Of a DNA stretch of 64,000 nucleotides, positions 35,765 through 44,591 are shown piece after piece. The translations under genes and the position numbers were made by a program. Below the pieces are notes generated by a model. That model had not been told where the DNA came from, did not search any database, and was given only the letters and a program-made list of their open reading frames with translations. This DNA is from Dehalococcoidia bacterium. Lineage in GTDB: Bacteria; Chloroflexota; Dehalococcoidia; UBA2979. The stretch is taken from contig JAPYRK010000003.1 in the NCBI GenBank assembly GCA_029941115.1, positions 1 to 64,000 on the forward strand, in the 5' to 3' direction. The number at the start of each line of letters is the position of its first letter. Position 1 is the stretch's first letter.

Positions 35765-36832
35765 CTACCCGCTTGCTAATTGCTTTGCGGCACGAGAAAG
35801 TAGCCGAGCTGTTTCATCCCATCCGATGCAGGCATCGGTAATGCTGACTCCATACTCAAGGTCATCAAGGTTTTCTGGCAGAGCCTGATTTCCGGGCGAT
35901 ATAAATGATTCCAGCATGCAGCCAGCTATATCAGTATTTCCCTGAAGTCTTTGGCTAATTAGGCTTTCAAAAACAATATGCTCATTTTCATGTTTTTTCC
36001 CAGCGTTAGCATGCGAACAGTCAACTACCAGGCGAGGTTGTAGTCCAGCGTCGGTTAATATCTTTTGAGCGCTGGCCACCTGAGCCGCTTCATAATTAGG
36101 TCCATCTTCGCCACCACGGAGAACTAAATGAGCGGAATTATTACCAGCTGTATTAACGACGCTTGTTTGTCCTGAGGTATCTATACCAATAAACGCCTGC
36201 GCGGCTCTGGCGGCCCTGATTCCATTAACTGCAATATCTATGCTTCCGCTTGTTGCATTTTTAAAACCAACAGGCATTGACAGGCCACTCGCCATCTGGC
36301 GGTGAGTTTGACTTTCGGTAGTTCTAGCTCCGATAGAGGACCAGGTAACTAGGTCAGCAAGATAAGCTGGGACAATTGGATCTAAGAATTCGGCACCGGT
36401 CGGGAGACCTTTTTCATTAACAGCTAGTAAAATTTTTCGTGCGCGTTCAAGACCTTCTTTGATGGCAATTTTCCCGGTTAAATTGGGGTCATAGATCAGC
36501 CCCTTCCAACCGAGAATAGTTCGTGGTTTTTCAAAATAAACTCGCATAACAACGCAAATTTGGTCTTTAACTTCTTCAGCAAGTCTCACGAGTCGGTCCG
36601 CATAGTCGAGAGCCGCTTTTTCATCATGCACTGAACACGGGCCGACTACAACTAAAAGTCGAGAATCTTTGCCGCTAAGAATATCTTGAACTTGGCTTCG
36701 TCCACTAATGATTGTTTCTCGAGCAATTTTAGTAAGTGGGATCTGGCTCGCAAGTTGATCCGGAGTGGGTAGTTTCTCAGTACTAACTACTCTCAAGTCC
36801 GACGTTAAACCAGGGGTCGTTTCGGTCGTCAT
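35765..36832 (-). CDS. 3-deoxy-7-phosphoheptulonate synthase (class I)
   Basis: DAHP synthase of the AroF/AroG/AroH type, about 355 residues, the first step of aromatic amino acid synthesis from PEP and erythrose 4-phosphate. VVGPCSVHDEKAALDYADRL, FEKPRTILGWKGLIYDPNL, GARTTESQTHRQMASGLSMPVGFKN and VDCSHANAGK are diagnostic. It begins at the ATG at 36832 with AAGGGA upstream; the TTG at 36865 would add eleven residues that include the ribosome site. It sits 133 bp after rimM and 7 bp before the sirtuin. Which aromatic amino acid inhibits it cannot be read. Confidence 0.95.
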   Translation of the reverse strand: MTTETTPGLTSDLRVVSTEKLPTPDQLASQIPLTKIARETIISGRSQVQDILSGKDSRLLVVVGPCSVHDEKAALDYADRLVRLAEEVKDQICVVMRVYFEKPRTILGWKGLIYDPNLTGKIAIKEGLERARKILLAVNEKGLPTGAEFLDPIVPAYLADLVTWSSIGARTTESQTHRQMASGLSMPVGFKNATSGSIDIAVNGIRAARAAQAFIGIDTSGQTSVVNTAGNNSAHLVLRGGEDGPNYEAAQVASAQKILTDAGLQPRLVVDCSHANAGKKHENEHIVFESLISQRLQGNTDIAGCMLESFISPGNQALPENLDDLEYGVSITDACIGWDETARLLSRAAKQLASG

Positions 36833-36965
36833 AGGGCTGGGGTCCCTTTCTGTATCTTTAAGCAAGTTTGGTAGTGTTTGTCTACTCCAAACAACTGGGA
36901 CTAAAATTATCCCATATTATTCGCCCGCGCGAAACACCTGACCAAAAGGCCGTGTATCAAGGAAT

Positions 36966-37469
36966 CTAATCGAATAAACCAGTGTCTGACCTAATAATTA
37001 AGGATTTATCTTCAATTTTTGTCGCTATTATAACTGATTCTAGTGCGGGGATTAATACATTTTTTCCTGTGTTCGCTTTTATCACATAGACATCATTAGC
37101 ACCGGTTTGCAGAACTTCGATGACCTCGCCTACTTCATCATCATCATCGGTAGATACAGTAAGTCCTACTATGTCGTGGATGTAAAAAATATTCTCTGGT
37201 AACTCTGGAAGATCTTTTTCTAATATTTCGATTAAGGAACCCTTCAGGGATTCAACAGAGCTCCTTGTGGTGAATGAAGAAAATTGAATTACAGGAATTT
37301 TGCCCGCGATTTTTGCGTCGGTGATGGTCACAGACATATTCCCAATCAGTACTTTTTGTTTGGGTTTTAGTCTTTCAGGATTTGACGTGAGAGGGGTTAC
37401 TTTGACATGCCCTTTAAGGCCCCACGGGCTGTTTATTTCTCCAACTGCCACACGACTTTGGTCTGACAT
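36966..37469 (-). CDS. rimM: Ribosome maturation factor RimM
   Basis: A 167-residue RimM, which helps assemble the head of the 30S subunit around ribosomal protein S19. The N-terminal domain starts VAVGEINSPWGLKGHVKVTPLTSNPERL, and the C-terminal PRC-barrel runs IVGLTVSTDDDDEVGEVIEVLQTGANDVYVI to LIPALESVIIATKIEDKSLII. It lies in the conserved order ffh-rpsP-khpA-rimM. The usual next genes trmD and rplS are not found; aroG-type DAHP synthase follows instead. The ribosome site is weak. Confidence 0.95.
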   Translation of the reverse strand: MSDQSRVAVGEINSPWGLKGHVKVTPLTSNPERLKPKQKVLIGNMSVTITDAKIAGKIPVIQFSSFTTRSSVESLKGSLIEILEKDLPELPENIFYIHDIVGLTVSTDDDDEVGEVIEVLQTGANDVYVIKANTGKNVLIPALESVIIATKIEDKSLIIRSDTGLFD

Positions 37470-37498
37470 AAGTTTAATTACTTGAAAGCAAGTAAGCC

Positions 37499-37726
37499 CT
37501 ATTCAATGCTGAGGCTCGCTCTAACGCCTGCTCGAGTGGCCGCTGCTTGTAGGATTGACCTTAGCGCATATGCGCATCGACCTTCTCGACCGATAACGCG
37601 ACCCTTATCTTCATCGTTGACGAAGAGATGGAATGATACCCGTCTCCCTTGATGAACTTCTTCCACGCGCACATCCTCTGGGTGTTCAGCTAACGCGCGG
37701 GCAAGATATTCAATTAATGCTTTCAT
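37499..37726 (-). CDS. khpA: KH-domain RNA-binding protein KhpA
   Basis: A 75-residue single KH-domain protein of the KhpA (YlqC) family. The GxxG loop reads GREG in KGRVIGREGRCAYALRSIL. It binds RNA and, in other bacteria, pairs with KhpB in cell-division and translation control. Its position between rpsP (37-bp gap) and rimM (29-bp gap) is the standard one. The ATG at 37726 follows AGGA. Confidence 0.95.
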   Translation of the reverse strand: MKALIEYLARALAEHPEDVRVEEVHQGRRVSFHLFVNDEDKGRVIGREGRCAYALRSILQAAATRAGVRASLSIE

Positions 37727-37763
37727 ATAATTTTCCTCAATCTAATGATGGCCTAGGTTCTGC

Positions 37764-38150
37764 TCATTCTGTATCGGCTGATTCGCCACTAGGCTCGTTA
37801 ACTGGCTCAGCAGCCGGTGCCTCAGGTTCGGCATCTAGTTCAGCCTGGGCGGCTTCAGCCGCTTCTCGCTCAGCGCGAGTGGGTCGACTAGGTCGTTTTG
37901 GCGGTTCGGTTTCAATAATTCCGTGCTTGAATAGTAATCGGTGAACCGTTTCGGTTGGTTGCGCTCCTAGCGCTATCCAGTGGTCGACGCGCTCCTTTTT
38001 AACTTCAAGTGTGATTGGGTCAGTCAAGGGGTTGTAGTGCCCTAAATTTTCAATAAATTTTCCATCACGAGGCGCTAGGCGGTCTGCCACTACAACTCTG
38101 TACGACGGTTGGTTTTTTTTGCCACCGCGGCGTAGCCTGATCCTTAACAT
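37764..38150 (-). CDS. rpsP: 30S ribosomal protein S16
   Basis: Ribosomal protein S16 of 128 residues. The core MLRIRLRRGGKKNQPSYRVVVADRLAPRDGKFIENLGHYNP and the following ALGAQPTETVHRLL are typical. Residues about 83-128 form an extra acidic, Ala- and Glu-rich tail (PTRAEREAAEAAQAELDAEPEA) beyond the usual length of 80-90, seen also in some other Chloroflexota and actinobacteria. AAGGA precedes the start. It follows ffh by 84 bp. Confidence 0.97.
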   Translation of the reverse strand: MLRIRLRRGGKKNQPSYRVVVADRLAPRDGKFIENLGHYNPLTDPITLEVKKERVDHWIALGAQPTETVHRLLFKHGIIETEPPKRPSRPTRAEREAAEAAQAELDAEPEAPAAEPVNEPSGESADTE

Positions 38151-38234
38151 TATTTTAATTCCTTCATCTTAAGCAATATATCAACAGAATATTAATTCTA
38201 TGGCTTCTTTGTCATAAGGTCCTGTGCAGGTTCC

Positions 38235-39581
38235 TTATCCTCCCAAACCAAGTTTACGTAGCATGCTATTTCCGACTTTACCGGAGCCACCTGCCATGGC
38301 TTGCATAAGCATCTTACTTTGTTTAAATTCGTTCAGCAGTTTGTTTACGTCTGAGGCGCCGACTCCCGATCCCTTTGCGATCCTTTTCCTACGGGAACCG
38401 TTAATCGCATCAGGATTTTTTCTTTCAAAAGGAGTCATGGATCGAATAATCCCTTCTCTTCTCTTAAACTCATTATCGTTGAATTCAACAGAACCTATTT
38501 GCGATTTTAGTCCTGAAGCACCTGGAATCATATCCATTAAACCGGAAAGTGATCCCATATTTTTTATTTGCTCGATATGCTCTAAGAAGTCTTCAAGATC
38601 GATTGTCCCATCGCGCATTTTTTTCGCAACTTTCTTGGAATCAATCTCTGGTGCGGACTTTTTTGCTTTTTCTACTAGTGAGGCAACATCCCCCATGCCC
38701 AATAACCGTGAAGCGAACCTCTCGGGGTGAAATTCCTCCAGTGCTGATAATTCTTCACCTACCGTAATGAATTTTATTGGCAGCCCCGTGACCGATTTAA
38801 CGGAAAGTAATGAGCCACCTCTCGCATCTGAATCAAGTTTGGTTACTACGATTCCAGTTCCTTCTAAAGCTTCATCCATTGCACCAGCTAGGTTTACAGC
38901 TTCCTGCCCCATCATGGAGTCGACAACAAAGAGAAGTTCGGTAGGGTCGACTACGTCCGCCAGTTCAGCCAGCGCATCAGCCCGTTCGTCGGTAAAATCA
39001 ACTATTCCACTGGAGTCGACAATTATTACGTCCGCATTATTTTCTCGAGCAGCGAGCAATCCACGCTCCGCAACTTCACTACTTGTCGATTCGATATTTT
39101 CAACGTAGCAGGGAACATCTAACGTATTTGCAAGAGCTTGAAGCTGCTCTGAAGCTGCAACTCGCTCAAAGTCAGTCGATATTAGATGGGGTTTGAGGCC
39201 TCGCTCTTTGAAATACAGTGCGATTCGCCCGCATAAGGTTGTTTTACCACTTCCTTTTGGCCCAACAATAAGAATCCGAGTAGGCCCATCTGACTCTTGT
39301 TTTATGGAGTGGGAATCTTTACCAAGTGAGTCAATCAGCGCTTCATGAACAGCTGCCGCGATTTGTTGACCTGGGGCAATCGAACTAATTAATTCGACCC
39401 CTCGGACTCGATTTCTAATGGTATCAAGAAAATCCCGAACTACTTTGAAGTGCACGTCTGCTTCCAGCATGGCAACACGAATATCTCTGAGTGTCGAATC
39501 AAGATCTTCATCTCGAATGCGTCCGCTTCCGCGAAGTTTTCCTAGCGAGTGTTGTAGTTTTTCCGATAACGAGTCAAGCAT
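38235..39581 (-). CDS. ffh: Signal recognition particle protein Ffh
   Basis: A 448-residue SRP54 homologue, which binds signal peptides and 4.5S RNA and delivers ribosomes to FtsY at the membrane. Visible are the N domain, the G domain with GPKGSGKTTLCGRIALYF (P-loop, most relatives have GLQGSGKTT), DVIIVDSSG (relatives have DTAGR), TKLDSDARGG, and the Met-rich M domain at the C-terminus. The replaced DTAGR (here DSSGIVDF) is unusual. It is the first gene of the leftward ffh-rpsP-khpA-rimM operon. The ribosome site is weak. Confidence 0.96.
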   Translation of the reverse strand: MLDSLSEKLQHSLGKLRGSGRIRDEDLDSTLRDIRVAMLEADVHFKVVRDFLDTIRNRVRGVELISSIAPGQQIAAAVHEALIDSLGKDSHSIKQESDGPTRILIVGPKGSGKTTLCGRIALYFKERGLKPHLISTDFERVAASEQLQALANTLDVPCYVENIESTSSEVAERGLLAARENNADVIIVDSSGIVDFTDERADALAELADVVDPTELLFVVDSMMGQEAVNLAGAMDEALEGTGIVVTKLDSDARGGSLLSVKSVTGLPIKFITVGEELSALEEFHPERFASRLLGMGDVASLVEKAKKSAPEIDSKKVAKKMRDGTIDLEDFLEHIEQIKNMGSLSGLMDMIPGASGLKSQIGSVEFNDNEFKRREGIIRSMTPFERKNPDAINGSRRKRIAKGSGVGASDVNKLLNEFKQSKMLMQAMAGGSGKVGNSMLRKLGLGG

Positions 39582-39671
39582 TGGAGTCTCTTGGTGATAT
39601 GAATTTATTGTAATTTGTTATTTAGATTCTAACAGTCTTTAAATTAATCAATGCGTTATGCTCGAGGAATC

Positions 39672-39747
<76 letters not shown>

Positions 39748-39766
39748 GAACTCAAAAATTAGCTAA

Positions 39767-39994
39767 CTATAGTCTATTTTTTCGGCGATTCTCGAGTTCG
39801 ATGTTTGGCTGCCAAAGCCCACATTCGGTTTCGATATCTTCTAAGAATGGCCCAACACAGTCCTTGTCATCTCTGATTATGTGTGTGCAAAGCATTGCGT
39901 AGGGATCTGGACGATCACGGTCGATCGTTCTTTTCAAGTGCTTACAATCAATCGCATACTTTTCCGTATTACGATCAGTGCTTCCCGAGTTCAT
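39767..39994 (-). CDS. Small hypothetical cysteine-containing protein
   Basis: A possible 75-residue protein with four cysteines (about C17, C36, C46 and C58), charged and soluble, and no recognised family. It starts with ATG at 39994; AGGAT is upstream. Overlapping + strand reading frames look less protein-like. Its C-terminal end comes within 20 bp of tRNA-Ala on the opposite strand. Whether it is translated is uncertain; the spread of Cys and Asp/Glu residues is at least protein-like. Confidence 0.45.
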   Translation of the reverse strand: MNSGSTDRNTEKYAIDCKHLKRTIDRDRPDPYAMLCTHIIRDDKDCVGPFLEDIETECGLWQPNIELENRRKNRL

Positions 39995-40062
39995 AGGCTC
40001 ATCCTAATACCACACCGTTTTAGCGGTGCACGCTCTATTCAAATCGCGCTTACTATTCATTT

Positions 40063-41979
40063 ATGACTCCACCCGCGCAAAGCGATTTGACTCAAACTAC
40101 CACAAATTCTAGTGGCATCTTTTACGGTTGGTGGATTGTGGGGGGCGCGTTGGTCGCTCAAATGGTCGCTGTTTCGATAATGTCGAGTAGCAGTGGAATT
40201 TTTCTTCCGTTCATGACCGAAGAGCTTGGTTGGACTCAAACTGAGTTCACTTTGGGTGTCACCTTAGGGTCTATTTCTACGGCTCTGGCGGGTGGAGTGG
40301 TTGGTTTTTTGTTGGATCGCTGGGGTCCGAGAGGACTGATGATCGCGGGTGCTACGCTTGTGGGGCTATCACTTATTTATTTAAGTAGAATTACTACGCT
40401 TCTCGAATGGTTTCTTATTCGAGGAGTTGTTTCGAGTTTGGGCTTGGCACTTGCCGGGAATCTTGTACTTAATGTAGTCATAGCAAAATGGTTTGTTTCT
40501 CGACGTTCATGGGCAATCTCAATCGCGTCGACCGGAGTTTCGGCTGCCCAGTTTACCGGAATCTTACTAGTCTGGTTGATTTCTACAATAGGCTGGCGTG
40601 ATTCATGGATTGTTTTGGGTGTAGTGACTTGGTTAGTCTTATATCCGGTCGCATTGATGATGCGCCGCCAACCAGAAGACCATGGATTACTCCCGGATGG
40701 GGCTGTCGAGGGCGATGCTTCAAGTGAGCAGAGAATTCAACTGGCCCGAGAAGATATGCAAAACTCATTGACTGCTCGAGAAGCAGCTAAAACTCTTTCG
40801 TTATGGACCATTCAGATTGGATTTTCATTTGGTTTGATGGGGCTGATGGCCGGACTATTTTTCTTAATTCCATTTATGACGTTACATGGCTTTACGTTTC
40901 AGCAGGCGGGTACAGCAATGTTATTTCAGGGTTTAGCGGCGTTGGCATCTAAATTCGTTTGGCCCGTGGCGATGGGTAAAATCGGCGTCCGTCTATCGAC
41001 TCTGGTTGCTTTTAGCCTAGCTGCTATCGGTATGGTTTTAATGGTGATTGTCGGACCAACTCAACAATTTGTTCCGTTTGTTTTAGTCACCATGCTTTGG
41101 GGATTCGGGATCGGCTCGCAAATTCCATTACAGGAATCTTTGATGGCTTCATTTTTCGGTCGAGCTCATTTAGGAGCGGTACGAGGAATTTCTACACCTA
41201 TCAGTCAAGCTTTTGGTATATCAGCTCCAATTGGAGTGGCTTTTTATTTCGATCGAGTTGGAAATTATGACGGGATTTATTTAGCGCTTGCTGCGGGATT
41301 TATTCTCGGTGCTCTTTTGGTGATGAGCTCTCGGAAACCAGTGAAACCTTCACAAGGTAGAGATACGTCGGACTCTGTCACGGGCACTAACGATTATGAA
41401 CCAACAGAATCTAATAGTGCTTGGCCGTCGGTTGCCGAGAGCTTGAGTGTTAATAAATCTTGGCCGACCCGTGATTCGGGGGATTACACCTCGAATGATG
41501 AGACTGAATCCATAAATGACGAGACTGAATCCATAAATGACGAGACTGAATCCATAAATAATGAAACTCAATCCACGCAGATTTCGGGTACTTCAAATGT
41601 TGGTAAAGATTACATGAGATCGGGAATATCTAGTCGAGCGAAATTGTTAGATGGGCAGAGATTTGATTATGGCTTTCAAGCGACAGGGTTGAATTCAGAG
41701 ACGATTCGAGCAGAATCAAAAAAAAACCTCAACGTCGAGATGGCGAATGAATCAAGCAATAGGCAGCCGGATGGGATGGGTACGAATATGGACTCAGCTA
41801 CCTCGGACGGCCAGTGGGCCGAGATCGAGTTGCGACCATCCGGGGATGCCATCGCTAGGTTGTCTAAATTGATTCTTTCTAAGGATGAACGAATTAAGGA
41901 AATTTTGCCTGCTGCAGCGGTGGCAGTGGCCGCATCAGTCGCTGTAGTCGCTATATTTAGAATGAGGAAACCAAAGTAG
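40063..41979 (+). CDS. MFS transporter with long repeat-bearing C-terminal tail
   Basis: A 638-residue protein. Residues about 15-428 form an MFS carrier of the monocarboxylate/OFA-like type (FYGWWIVGGALVAQ, RWGPRGLMIAG, GFGIGSQIPLQESLMASFFGR) with about twelve membrane segments. The final 200 residues are not typical: a hydrophilic Ser/Asp/Glu-rich linker with four copies of a seven-residue unit (NDETESI, residues about 478-505), then a terminal hydrophobic helix (PAAAVAVAASVAVVAIF) and a basic end (RMRKPK), which would add another membrane segment. Substrates may be carboxylates. FabF follows by 44 bp. The start ATG has a weak ribosome site. Confidence 0.88.
   Translation: MTPPAQSDLTQTTTNSSGIFYGWWIVGGALVAQMVAVSIMSSSSGIFLPFMTEELGWTQTEFTLGVTLGSISTALAGGVVGFLLDRWGPRGLMIAGATLVGLSLIYLSRITTLLEWFLIRGVVSSLGLALAGNLVLNVVIAKWFVSRRSWAISIASTGVSAAQFTGILLVWLISTIGWRDSWIVLGVVTWLVLYPVALMMRRQPEDHGLLPDGAVEGDASSEQRIQLAREDMQNSLTAREAAKTLSLWTIQIGFSFGLMGLMAGLFFLIPFMTLHGFTFQQAGTAMLFQGLAALASKFVWPVAMGKIGVRLSTLVAFSLAAIGMVLMVIVGPTQQFVPFVLVTMLWGFGIGSQIPLQESLMASFFGRAHLGAVRGISTPISQAFGISAPIGVAFYFDRVGNYDGIYLALAAGFILGALLVMSSRKPVKPSQGRDTSDSVTGTNDYEPTESNSAWPSVAESLSVNKSWPTRDSGDYTSNDETESINDETESINDETESINNETQSTQISGTSNVGKDYMRSGISSRAKLLDGQRFDYGFQATGLNSETIRAESKKNLNVEMANESSNRQPDGMGTNMDSATSDGQWAEIELRPSGDAIARLSKLILSKDERIKEILPAAAVAVAASVAVVAIFRMRKPK
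41494..41577. repeat. Four 21-bp in-frame tandem repeats
   Basis: Units at 41494-41514, 41515-41535, 41536-41556 and 41557-41577 code for NDETESI in the MFS tail. The second and third copies are identical, the first differs by one base and the fourth is diverged. The copy number is likely to vary by slippage. They encode an acidic, disordered spacer. Confidence 0.95.
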
Positions 41980-42023
41980 GATTGGTTAGCCAAGCGTTTA
42001 TTGAAATGAAAGAGAGATTATGG

Positions 42024-43280
42024 ATGAGTGATCGCAAGTTGCACAGAGCTTTTATTACCGGAGTCGGTGCAGTAACTCCGATTGGGATAACAGCTGATTT
42101 GTTCTGGGAGGGTTTGTGTTCCGGTAAAAATGGCATAGGTCGGGTGACAAATTTTGATCCGACAGATCACATTGTGCAAATAGCTGGAGAGATTACAGAT
42201 TTCGATCCCGAGTTGTATTTGGAGCGACGAGTAGCGAGGCGAACTGGAAGATTTGCTCAATTTTCAGCTGCGGCAGGGATTCAAGCAGTTCAAGACTCTG
42301 GATTAATCATCGATGACACGAATAAGGATGATATAGGGGTTGTGATAGCAACATCTGGCGATGCGATGGCGATGGGCCCTGAGTGGGAGAAGTATTTAGA
42401 TAAAGGGTCGAGAGGTGTTGATCCTTTTATTATTACTCGTATGGGTCAACACATGGCTTCGGCACGACTTGCCCGTCAGCTTGGTATCAGAGGCCCCAAT
42501 ACGACAATTAATACTGCATGCGCCTCTGGGACTGATGCTTTGGGTCATGCCCTGAACTTAATTCGACTTGGTCAAGCAAGCGTGATTTTAACTGGGGGCG
42601 CGGAGGCAATGATCACGCCATTAGCCTTATCTTCTATGGGACGGATGGGTGCGCTTTCAAAGAATAATGCCAACCCTGAGCATGCTTCTCGACCATTTGA
42701 TCTTGGACGCGATGGTTTCATTCTTGGTGAGGGTGCCGGAGTCCTGATGGTTGAAAGTGAAGAGTCTGCCCTTTCGAGAGGTGCCTATATTTATTGTGAA
42801 TTGGCTGGGGTAGGATGGTCATTTGATGCAACAGATGACACCGCACCTGACCCTCAGGGGCAGGCGCTTGCAATGAGTCGAGCGATATCAGATGCGGAAA
42901 TAAGTGCCAGTGATATCGACTATATAAATGCTCACGGTACGTCGACGCAGTATAACGACCGAACCGAGACGCAGGCAATTAAGATTGCGTTGGAGGAGCA
43001 TGCATACAATGTGAATATATCGTCCACAAAATCTATGACTGGGCACTTAGCTGCCGGGGCTGGAGGTATCGAGGCCGTGGCTAGTGTTCTAGCACTTTCA
43101 AATAATATAATCCCGCCGACGATTAACTACGACCAACCAGATCCGGACTGCGATCTCAGGATTACTCCAAATGAAGCTAGCCCCGCTGAAATCAACGTGG
43201 CTCTTTCGAACTCATTTGGACTAGGCGGTCAAAATTCGTGCGCTGTTTTTAAGTCTTTTGAATCGGATCCAGTAATCTAG
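42024..43280 (+). CDS. fabF: Beta-ketoacyl-ACP synthase II
   Basis: A condensing enzyme of about 418 residues that extends acyl-ACP with malonyl-ACP. The active-site Cys is in NTACASGTDALGHA, the two His residues are in NAHGTSTQYND and KSMTGHLAAGAGGIEA, and NSFGLGGQNSC closes the protein, so the Cys-His-His set is complete. I choose the ATG at 42024, with GAGAG a short distance upstream; the TTG at 41982 and ATG at 42006 are alternatives. No acp, fabD or fabG neighbours are present. It converges with and overlaps a hydrolase gene by 4 bp. Confidence 0.93.
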   Translation: MSDRKLHRAFITGVGAVTPIGITADLFWEGLCSGKNGIGRVTNFDPTDHIVQIAGEITDFDPELYLERRVARRTGRFAQFSAAAGIQAVQDSGLIIDDTNKDDIGVVIATSGDAMAMGPEWEKYLDKGSRGVDPFIITRMGQHMASARLARQLGIRGPNTTINTACASGTDALGHALNLIRLGQASVILTGGAEAMITPLALSSMGRMGALSKNNANPEHASRPFDLGRDGFILGEGAGVLMVESEESALSRGAYIYCELAGVGWSFDATDDTAPDPQGQALAMSRAISDAEISASDIDYINAHGTSTQYNDRTETQAIKIALEEHAYNVNISSTKSMTGHLAAGAGGIEAVASVLALSNNIIPPTINYDQPDPDCDLRITPNEASPAEINVALSNSFGLGGQNSCAVFKSFESDPVI

Positions 43281-44134
43281 ATCACTGGTAGAGACTGAAG
43301 AAACTCTCGGATATTCAGAGCAAGTGTTCCAGGATCATCAGTTGGAATGTGGTGACCTACCTCTTCAATGAGCGATATGCGAGCATTTGCCATACGTCTG
43401 CTAAGTCGTTGCACCGACTCGGGCGTATACATGTCAGTTTTGCCGCCACGTACAATCATGACTGGGCAAACTACTTTTTCTGCACTCTCCCCAAGATCCG
43501 CAAGGCGACGTTGGCCAGGATCAGGATCTGGCGGTCTCACTGTTGGATTGCGGAAGGCGTTATCAAAGTTCCAAATCCAAGTCCCATCAGGAGTTTCGGT
43601 AAACGTTGCCAAAGCCCTGCGATGAATCTGATCAGGTGCGGCATAGCTCTGGTATTCGTACAACGCATTCGCGGCTTCGGACAGTGAATTAAACTCGTCA
43701 CCAGATTTCAGAAGCCTCTTTAGTCTTTCGACTCCGCTTCGAAGCATATCTCCCGCAGTTTCTACGACAACCAGTGCTGAAACAATATCGGGGCGGTCAG
43801 CCGCGTAACATATTGCATTAGCTCCACCCATTGAGTGACCAATTAATGTCACGGTTTCTAATTCGAGTAACTCAACAATCGCGTGGATGTCGTCGACCTG
43901 ACTTGTTCTTGAATAGTCATGGTTTGGGTCAATATCAGATCGACCATGGCCTCTTTGGTCGACAGCGATCACTCGAAAGTCTTTGGCCAACTCTTCTGCT
44001 ATTTCGTCCCAAATCCGTGACGTTGCAGCAAAACCATGCAAAAAAATCAAGGCATGTTTGTCTTTTGGGTTCCCCCATTCACGATAATGTAACTGGAGTC
44101 GATTTACTTCAAGAAATTCACTTTTAACGGCCAT
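43277..44134 (-). CDS. Alpha/beta hydrolase (serine type)
   Basis: A 285-residue alpha/beta hydrolase. LIFLHGFAATSRIWDE carries the oxyanion motif, LIGHSMGGANAI holds the nucleophile Ser, and EVGHHIPTDDP holds the catalytic His. An acid after strand 6 (VRGGKTDMYTPES) completes the triad. Esterase, lactonase or C-C hydrolase activity is possible and the substrate is unknown. GAGGA lies 4 nt before the ATG. Its start faces the HTH gene across about 240 bp that contain repeated GTACTC words. Confidence 0.9.
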   Translation of the reverse strand: MAVKSEFLEVNRLQLHYREWGNPKDKHALIFLHGFAATSRIWDEIAEELAKDFRVIAVDQRGHGRSDIDPNHDYSRTSQVDDIHAIVELLELETVTLIGHSMGGANAICYAADRPDIVSALVVVETAGDMLRSGVERLKRLLKSGDEFNSLSEAANALYEYQSYAAPDQIHRRALATFTETPDGTWIWNFDNAFRNPTVRPPDPDPGQRRLADLGESAEKVVCPVMIVRGGKTDMYTPESVQRLSRRMANARISLIEEVGHHIPTDDPGTLALNIREFLQSLPVI

Positions 44135-44205
44135 CGGTCCTCACTCAAACTTTGCTATTTTCACAGATGGTTATCGTACAGTCTCCGGTGACTATGTGGG
44201 GACGA

Positions 44206-44329
44206 GTACTCTTATTCCTAAAAGTAAACTTATCAGTAAACACACCTTATAGGTACTCGATCCTAAAGTACTCTGAGTCGACGTGATTAAAGCTAAATTG
44301 GTTAGGCGCTTGAACTAATTCCAGTACTC
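44206..44329. repeat. Four dispersed GTACTC words in divergent promoter region
   Basis: GTACTC occurs at 44206-44211, 44253-44258, 44268-44273 and 44324-44329, all in the same orientation, between the leftward hydrolase gene and the small HTH gene. The first and last copies extend to AGTACTCTT. The same hexamer forms the inverted repeat at 1145-1157. The clustering is unlikely for a random hexamer and suggests binding sites. The rest of the region (44135-44375) shows no other feature. Confidence 0.4.
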
Positions 44330-44375
44330 TTTTAGTATAGGGAGTGTAGAGGTGGGGTTTTGGGAGCTAGCTGCA

Positions 44376-44591
44376 ATGCCAGAAAATCCGTTTGACGATT
44401 ATATTGACCTCGATCAAGCCGCACGAGATTTAGAGGTTCATCAACAAACGGTACGTAGACAAATCAAGGGCGGAAATTTACCAGCCACAAAAATCGGTGG
44501 TAAATACTGGATACAGCTAGATAAATACCGACAATTCAAAGCAAATTATGACAGCCGGCCTGGTAGAAAGCGTATTCCGAGGCTTATTTAG
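44376..44591 (+). CDS. Small HTH DNA-binding protein, excisionase/MerR-like
   Basis: A 71-residue protein with an excisionase-type winged helix-turn-helix: IDLDQAARDLEVHQQTVRRQIKGGNLPATKIGGKYWIQLDKYRQFK. This is the helix pair followed by a wing that reads KIGGKYW, as in HTH_17 proteins. It is a probable transcription regulator. I use the ATG at 44376 with GGGAG upstream; a GTG at 44352 with GGAG would add eight residues. Repeated GTACTC words lie in front of it. Its end overlaps the convergent unknown gene by 8 bp. No integrase is adjacent, so it is not obviously a phage excisionase. Confidence 0.83.
   Translation: MPENPFDDYIDLDQAARDLEVHQQTVRRQIKGGNLPATKIGGKYWIQLDKYRQFKANYDSRPGRKRIPRLI

Noticed and set aside
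44376..44591. Small HTH protein considered as phage excisionase
   Set aside because: No integrase, att site or phage genes lie nearby; it fits a general MerR/HTH_17-type regulator.
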